In this document: in pieces, positions 20,996-64,000 of the stretch
How the letters are laid out: every line of letters begins with the position of its first letter
Numbering within the stretch: the stretch's first letter is position 1
From: Anadara kagoshimensis
Taxonomy: Eukaryota; Mollusca; Bivalvia; Arcoida; Arcidae
Direction of reading: 5' to 3'
NCBI GenBank assembly: GCA_021292105.1
Contig: CM037861.1
Span: 46,066,310-46,130,309, forward strand
DNA: 64,000 nucleotides
Translations under genes and position numbers: made by a program
The notes under the pieces: model-generated
What the model saw: the letters and a program-made list of their open reading frames with translations, nothing else
What the model was told of the DNA's origin: nothing
Database searches by the model: none

Positions 20996-21594
20996 TTTGT
21001 GTTTTACAATTGAGAACTTTTTAACAAGTTTTTATCACCCACAAATAATGATAAAATGACTATTGAAATTAAACAAGTAAACACTATAATTAATAACTAA
21101 CTAATTCCCTGATTTGTCCATTATTATCCAGGCACTTTTACACAGAGTAATGCCCTATCACTATAAATTCATTTCATTCTCGATTTTCTAAGCACATGTG
21201 AGCACGATGTATTTGTTATAATATAAGCACTGTGATAAGTAAAGTGATAGTACATTTGTTTTTATATCTTGGGCATGGATACAGCTCTGAATATTTCTGT
21301 AAACATTATTGTAAAATACCATGTATGATAATATTTCATCATAAAATGAGATTAAAAATCTGTAAAATGCACTGCATTAAATTATTCTTAAAATATTCAT
21401 ATGTACTATTAATAAATTCATGGACATCACCAATGTACCATACATATAACTTCTTAACACTTGTAGGTGAAACCCATTAAAATTTATGCAAAATATTTAT
21501 TTTTATTGGATATTCAATCCTTTGCAGGTAAAAACTGATTATTTTTGGAAGGAAAAAAACTATTCCTATAGACACTAGATTTTTTAAAACCCCA

Positions 21595-21765
21595 GTCAAA
21601 ATTCTTTCACTAATATGGAGGCAGTCTGTCCATGAACAGTGGAGAAAACTAGTATGTGTGGAGAAAACCACTGACCTTCGGTAATTGAAATGGCAAACTT
21701 TCTACATTTTGATCCGTCCCGAGTGGGATTTGAACCTAGGCAGAGAGGCACTGTGCAATAAGAAG
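21595..21765 (-). repeat. tRNA-derived SINE, class A (minus)
   Basis: On the minus strand: CCTAGGTTCAAATCCCAC, GGACGGATCAAAATGTAGAA, TTTGCCATTTCAATTACC, GAAGGTCAGTGGTTTTCTCC and the tail piece ATTAGTGAAAGAATTTTGAC. Matches 13690-13880. Confidence 0.7.
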
Positions 21766-22196
21766 AGGAAATGATTGTTCTACACAAAATATGTGAGTAT
21801 GATCACATGGTACAGGAGTGGTCGCCATTATCACAACCAGAATGTTCGAACCTGATCGGATGTCAAATAAGAGCAGATAATTTAATACAGCTGAGTTTTA
21901 TATCTTACTACATTACATTATTTCAGATTTATGTTGTATAAATAATAAATTATCAACTAAATAACTGAAGACTTCAAACTGAATGTAAGTAAAATATAAT
22001 AATAAAACAAATGTATAATATAGTGAAACAAAACAAAACAAAATAAATATCACAACAATGAAGGACAACTTAGTTAAGTATTTCTTCTGTAAAGATATGC
22101 ACAATCACGACCACTATTGTCACATTAACTAAAACCCACAAATACACACATATACCCGCTACAGCTTTATTGCATAATGCATAGGATCATCATATC

Positions 22197-22399
22197 CAAT
22201 GGGGTCCACCAGTGCACCACATGATACCAGAATGTTTCTGTGGAACAATTATTTCCACTGAAGACAGAATTGCTTCAGTTCATGTTTTCCCATAGAAATG
22301 ACATACCAGAAACTGGGAAATTTCGACATAAATGTTTTCTAAAACATTCCACACAAATGTTTAAGGGGTATTGATCATGTGGTACATTGGCGAACTCCA
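22197..22399. mobile_element. MITE with ACCACATGAT ends, copy 1
   Basis: Left end CAATGGGGTCCACCAGTGCA, CCACATGATACC; right end GATCATGTGGTACATTGGCG, AACTCC is the imperfect inverted repeat. A sister copy lies 200 bases on. Confidence 0.65.
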
Positions 22400-22601
22400 A
22401 ACAAGGCCTCGCTATACAAACACATTTATCAAATTAATGCTAACCGTAATGGAACATATACAACCAAGAGAACGTTTAGTTACAGGTTTTTTTCTGATCA
22501 CAATTACATTTATTTGTTTATAAAACAATTGCAGTATGGATGAAAGTCTCTTGTTTGCAAAATAACAGCAGTATGGGGAGACTTCTAAGTTCAATCATTT
22601 T

Positions 22602-22778
22602 CAATGGGGGTCGCCACTGTACCACATGATACAGTGCTAAACATTTATTTCCATTGGATATAAAATCATATCAGTTCACATTTTGCCATAAAAATGACAT
22701 TATTCCCAGAAATTGAGATGTAAACATTGTACAATGCTAAGGACAGTTGATCATGTGGTACAACAGCAAACCCTATTG
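22602..22778. mobile_element. MITE with ACCACATGAT ends, copy 2
   Basis: Left CAATGGGGGTCGCCACTGTA, CCACATGATAC; right end reversed CAATAGGGTTTGCTGTTGTA, CCACATGATC. The inside matches copy 1 (TTTATTTCCATTGGA, AAAAATGACAT). About 177 bp. Confidence 0.7.
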
Positions 22779-23235
22779 CAATAAGAATAATTGGCATAAA
22801 ACACCATCAAGACATTCATCTATTTATGTGGACAGCTGATCAGCATTATTGTTCTGGAAAATACAACACTACAACAGTATACAACTTGATGTCATCAGTA
22901 ATGAAATGTGAAGTTTCCATGACAGCCAACTGCCTGTCCACTAGATGTAGATAAAAGTCCTGATATCATATTCTGCCATTTCTCATTGCTATAGTAAATA
23001 TACATTCACCTAATATGCAAAAACAAGAACCTGTTCATTACCAGACTAAATTATACTGATATAAAACTGTAACTATAAATGTAAAGGCACAACTTACTGT
23101 GGTAAATGTATATACTCTTAATAAATCCAATAAATACTGAATGTCATTAAAACTTAATATCTTCTGAACACAAGTAACACTACATTTATCTTTACTACAG
23201 GGCCAAAAATTAGCACCAGTATAAATAACCACAGG

Positions 23236-23318
23236 GGCCAGATTCGTTATAAATTAAAAATAAATAAATAGATATTTTATTTACTATTGGTTTTTTTCAT
23301 TTATAATGAATCCGGTCC
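23236..23318. mobile_element. Miniature palindromic element, copy 2 (about 83 bp)
   Basis: GGGCCAGATTCGTTATAAAT and, reversed, GGACCGGATTCATTATAAAT are the two arms. Same family as 1956-2015. Confidence 0.6.
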
Positions 23319-26316
23319 ATGTGAGTGTAACTCAGGTATACCACTTTAAAATGTGAATCTCGTTATCAAGTATTTAAAACTGAAAATTTTGGATTTACAA
23401 AGTTTTTCAAAATATAATAACCAAAATAAAAAGAATTGAGCTTTACTCTGAAAGAGAAAAAATATTGAGTTGTGTGAATATACTGGTGTATTAACATAAA
23501 TTAATTTATCACTTACGTTTTAAAATTTAACTAGAGAGGACAAACAAATTTTGTTTTAAATGTATTATTTAAAGGTTGTTCTCGATAAAAATTAAAGAAT
23601 TAGCATGAACAGAAATATGACTTATTACATTACAGGAGGTAGTTTGGAGATTAATTTGTGCGAGATATTGACATGTTTATCACGACAGGGCAGATGAAAA
23701 TGTACCATGTCAAATCTGAAGTCATTGACAATCTACCATCAATATTATTTTATATCAAATATGGTAACATGTAAAAATAAGAAGACAGCTGTAGTGCTTT
23801 GTTGTATTACATATCGACTACATATGGTTACAGTCACCCAACAAAAACAATTCAAAGATCATGTTCACTTAAATACTTAAATAAATTACATTTTTATTAC
23901 GTATATACAGAACAAAAATTTAAATACTACCGTAAGAAGTTTTACCAAGGAGAACTCGATCATAAAAATTTATATATCTATAGCAACAAGGGAGAATACT
24001 CTTCCTAGCAAATGCTATATTGTATCTTGTAGCTTTTTAAGTTAACACTCAACGGTGCTTATCTTGAACAATATCACTGATGTCCTTAATGTGAAAACAA
24101 GGTCCTAAATTCATAAAACTTTACTCCAGCTGAGCCAAAATAAAATTTCCATCTCTGTATGAAACAAAATAGTATTTTGTATTATTACTGGGTATACAAA
24201 TTTGGTAATACTGTTTCCATCACAAAAGGATAGAAAGTTTAATATTAGCAACAGTAATATGCTTTTGCAAAATTTTAAAGCAATTTTCATTGTGAAGAAT
24301 TACTTGTTACAAGATTGATTGATTTAGCTCAGCTGATTTAAAGTTTAAATGATTATGGACCTAGGTGTTAAAACAACATCAAACTCTGTCTATACTAATG
24401 CTTACTTTCCTAAATACTAAATGAAATTTACGAAAAAAGTACGAAACAGAAAGCAAGCAAATAGTTTAGACATTCTTAAAACTTAATTCAATAAACATTT
24501 TACTACCGGTAAATAAAATTGCAACACTTTTAAAAATTTATAAAATAAATATAATATTTGTACAGCACATTTCATCTCCCAAAACAATGTCCGTCAAGTA
24601 CATTTTCTTTGAATCTGATGGCATCATTTGAACAGTATATTAATCTTTACCTCTGATAAAATGAAAAGTCATAGAAAGCTGAAGCGCTGTCTCAAGCAAA
24701 CCTACAGGTCATTGCCCTGTCTCAAATTCTTTTTCTTGTAATTTAGATAATAAGAAAGAGAGAAGAATTTAAGATGTTTATCTCATTGTGTCTTCCAGTA
24801 AATAACATTTATATGAAGTACATTATTTAATGAATAGTAGCAATTTTGATGTTAAAAGATTAAAAGAGTTACTTCCCTTTTGTTATACCCAACAGTTGGA
24901 GTTCATTTAGCAGTGGGGAATTAATTGTGTTTTACATCCCAGTGAACATTTAGAATTACCGGTATAAAACCATTAACTATCGGTCAGTCAACAGCTTCAA
25001 TAATTACAATTAAGATTTAAAATCCAGTAAAATATTATATGTTTTACATTTAAAACTTGTAGGAGTAATTAATAATTCACTGCCACATTTTTTGGAGGTT
25101 ACTGAAATATTTCAAGGTCTATGACAAAGTAAATAAATACCATGCTATTCTTGTTAAGCTATAAAAATTTTTAAATTATAATTTTACAGAGAAACCCTTA
25201 CAAGTTCTGGAGTAATAATGAACATGTTAAAATCATATGATCACTGATAAGATATAAAACACATCACAAATAATTCATTTAATTTTACACCTCGTTGGCA
25301 AGATAACGACATTTTTTTTTTCACAGAGATACGATCTAATGGTAAAAATGTGTGCAAACACTGTACAACAATAACAACAACAATAGTTATTAAAATTTAT
25401 GTTTTTTATAAAAAGTTTAATTGAGCACTTTTCATCAGAATGAAAAAATCTAAAAAGAAATTAATACCAAAATGTGATAAAACTATACACACCCACCCAA
25501 CCTTTCCAATAAAATCGTATGAAGCACCAAACCCATTTTTTCACTTTATGATAAAAAAGAAATTTCTTGAAAAGCAAGGTAAGAAATGAACCAGATCCCA
25601 TAAAAAGTCAATTCCTTTTGTTTTACCTCAAAAAAGCAAACACTAAAAAAAATTTCTATAACTTTGTTACTTCTTTCATCATCTTATAGTTCTTATAAAC
25701 TCTTATTCCTTTTCAAATAATTTGAAAATTCATTTAATTTACATAATGTACTATGAGGTATTATGCATTTCTAAATTGATGAAAAAATGCCATTTATGTA
25801 AAACATTGTTGAATTATAACATTAAGATATTTAACTTTACATGGTCCAGACACCTTGCTTTTAAATCTGAAAGAATCTCCTTGTCATCGGTAATATATGT
25901 GGTCCAAATTCATTAGAAATACATTGTCTGTCCTGATCTGTTTTGTTATAACTTTCTGTCATGTCTTTGGTAGGTAGAATATCTTCAGGATACAAAACCT
26001 TTGAAAACAGGAGAATATTTTCCATTTAATATAGCAATTAGTTGCTAAGATTTGATCCTGTAAAGCTGTCTTCTCCTTTAGTTATACATTTTTCTCCGAA
26101 GTAGATATCAAATCCTGATCCATTTGGAACTCTTCCGGGGATTTCCAGGGTTTTAAATTTCCTGTTCACCCTGAATCTACTTGTAATCCCTGACAATTTC
26201 CATCGATTCAGTCCTGATCTACTTGTATATTAAATCCCTCTATTTATAGTTATACCACAGTCTGAGATATCCAGTTTATTTCATAGTTATTCCACAATTT
26301 GAGATATTACACACAT
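23319..26316. other. Region 3' of the caskin gene; long 3' UTR or intergenic
   Basis: No exon on either strand could be supported. It follows the caskin stop codon (minus strand) and may hold its 3' UTR. The nearest AATAAA on the minus strand is at 26280-26275, only 37 bases past the stop; a signal further on may be the one used. Confidence 0.35.
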
Positions 26317-63841
<37,525 letters not shown>

Positions 63842-64000
63842 CTACAGATATAAATACAACAGTCAGAATGTACAGTAAAATCTGTTTTAACAACCACCTT
63901 AATATATACCATGTGCCTATTATGACCAGTGTTGGTTGGTCTTATTGGTTTAAAGTTCAATCAAAATAACATCTTAAGAAAAGGCTACCTGACGATTACA

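Noticed and set aside
23799-24008. Plus-strand frame of 69 codons rich in Tyr and Lys
   Set aside because: Composition follows the local AT content; no signal peptide, motif or splice context.

Overview
The window is AT-rich animal nuclear DNA: spliced genes with long introns, many short interspersed repeats, and microsatellites. The repeat types (tRNA-derived SINEs with a shared tail, a 1.4 kb element starting GCTCACCTGAGCC with internal tandem units, many short palindromic MITEs) point to a lophotrochozoan, most likely a bivalve or other mollusc. That placement is inference from remembered repeat motifs, not a search. Nothing bacterial, viral or plasmid-like was seen.

Three genes can be supported. 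(1) On the plus strand at 2965-5269, a three-exon gene encodes a 207-residue protein with two membrane segments and a C-terminal tail carrying PPxY motifs. (2) On the minus strand at 14214-15301, a small three-exon gene encodes about 80 residues with a clear signal peptide and no cysteine in the mature part; one splice acceptor is ambiguous. (3) On the minus strand at 26317-63841, the 3' part of a caskin-type scaffold gene is present: eleven exons whose phases all agree, giving 1075 residues. These cover the second half of an SH3 domain, a Ser/His/Tyr-rich linker, two SAM domains in tandem, a long Ser/Pro-rich exon and the conserved C-terminal tail. The 5' end, with the expected ankyrin repeats and the first half of SH3, lies beyond position 64000.

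Layout: 1-2964 upstream repeats and the probable 5' region of gene 1; 2965-6700 gene 1 with a partly duplicated exon in its second intron; 6900-14000 repeats (SINEs, a Helentron-like element, minisatellites, a MITE nested in a minisatellite); 14070-15301 gene 2; 15302-26316 intergenic SINEs and MITEs; 26317-64000 caskin, whose introns (up to about 14 kb) carry most of the remaining repeats, including a 66-bp satellite and a minisatellite that grew out of one end of a MITE.

There is no sign of a new multi-gene system. The most interesting points are structural: a tandem array derived from a transposon terminal inverted repeat, two SINE classes with different bodies but one common tail, adjacent copies of a palindromic MITE, and exon duplication next to a microsatellite. 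All splice sites and families were read by eye, so boundaries of diverged repeats are approximate.
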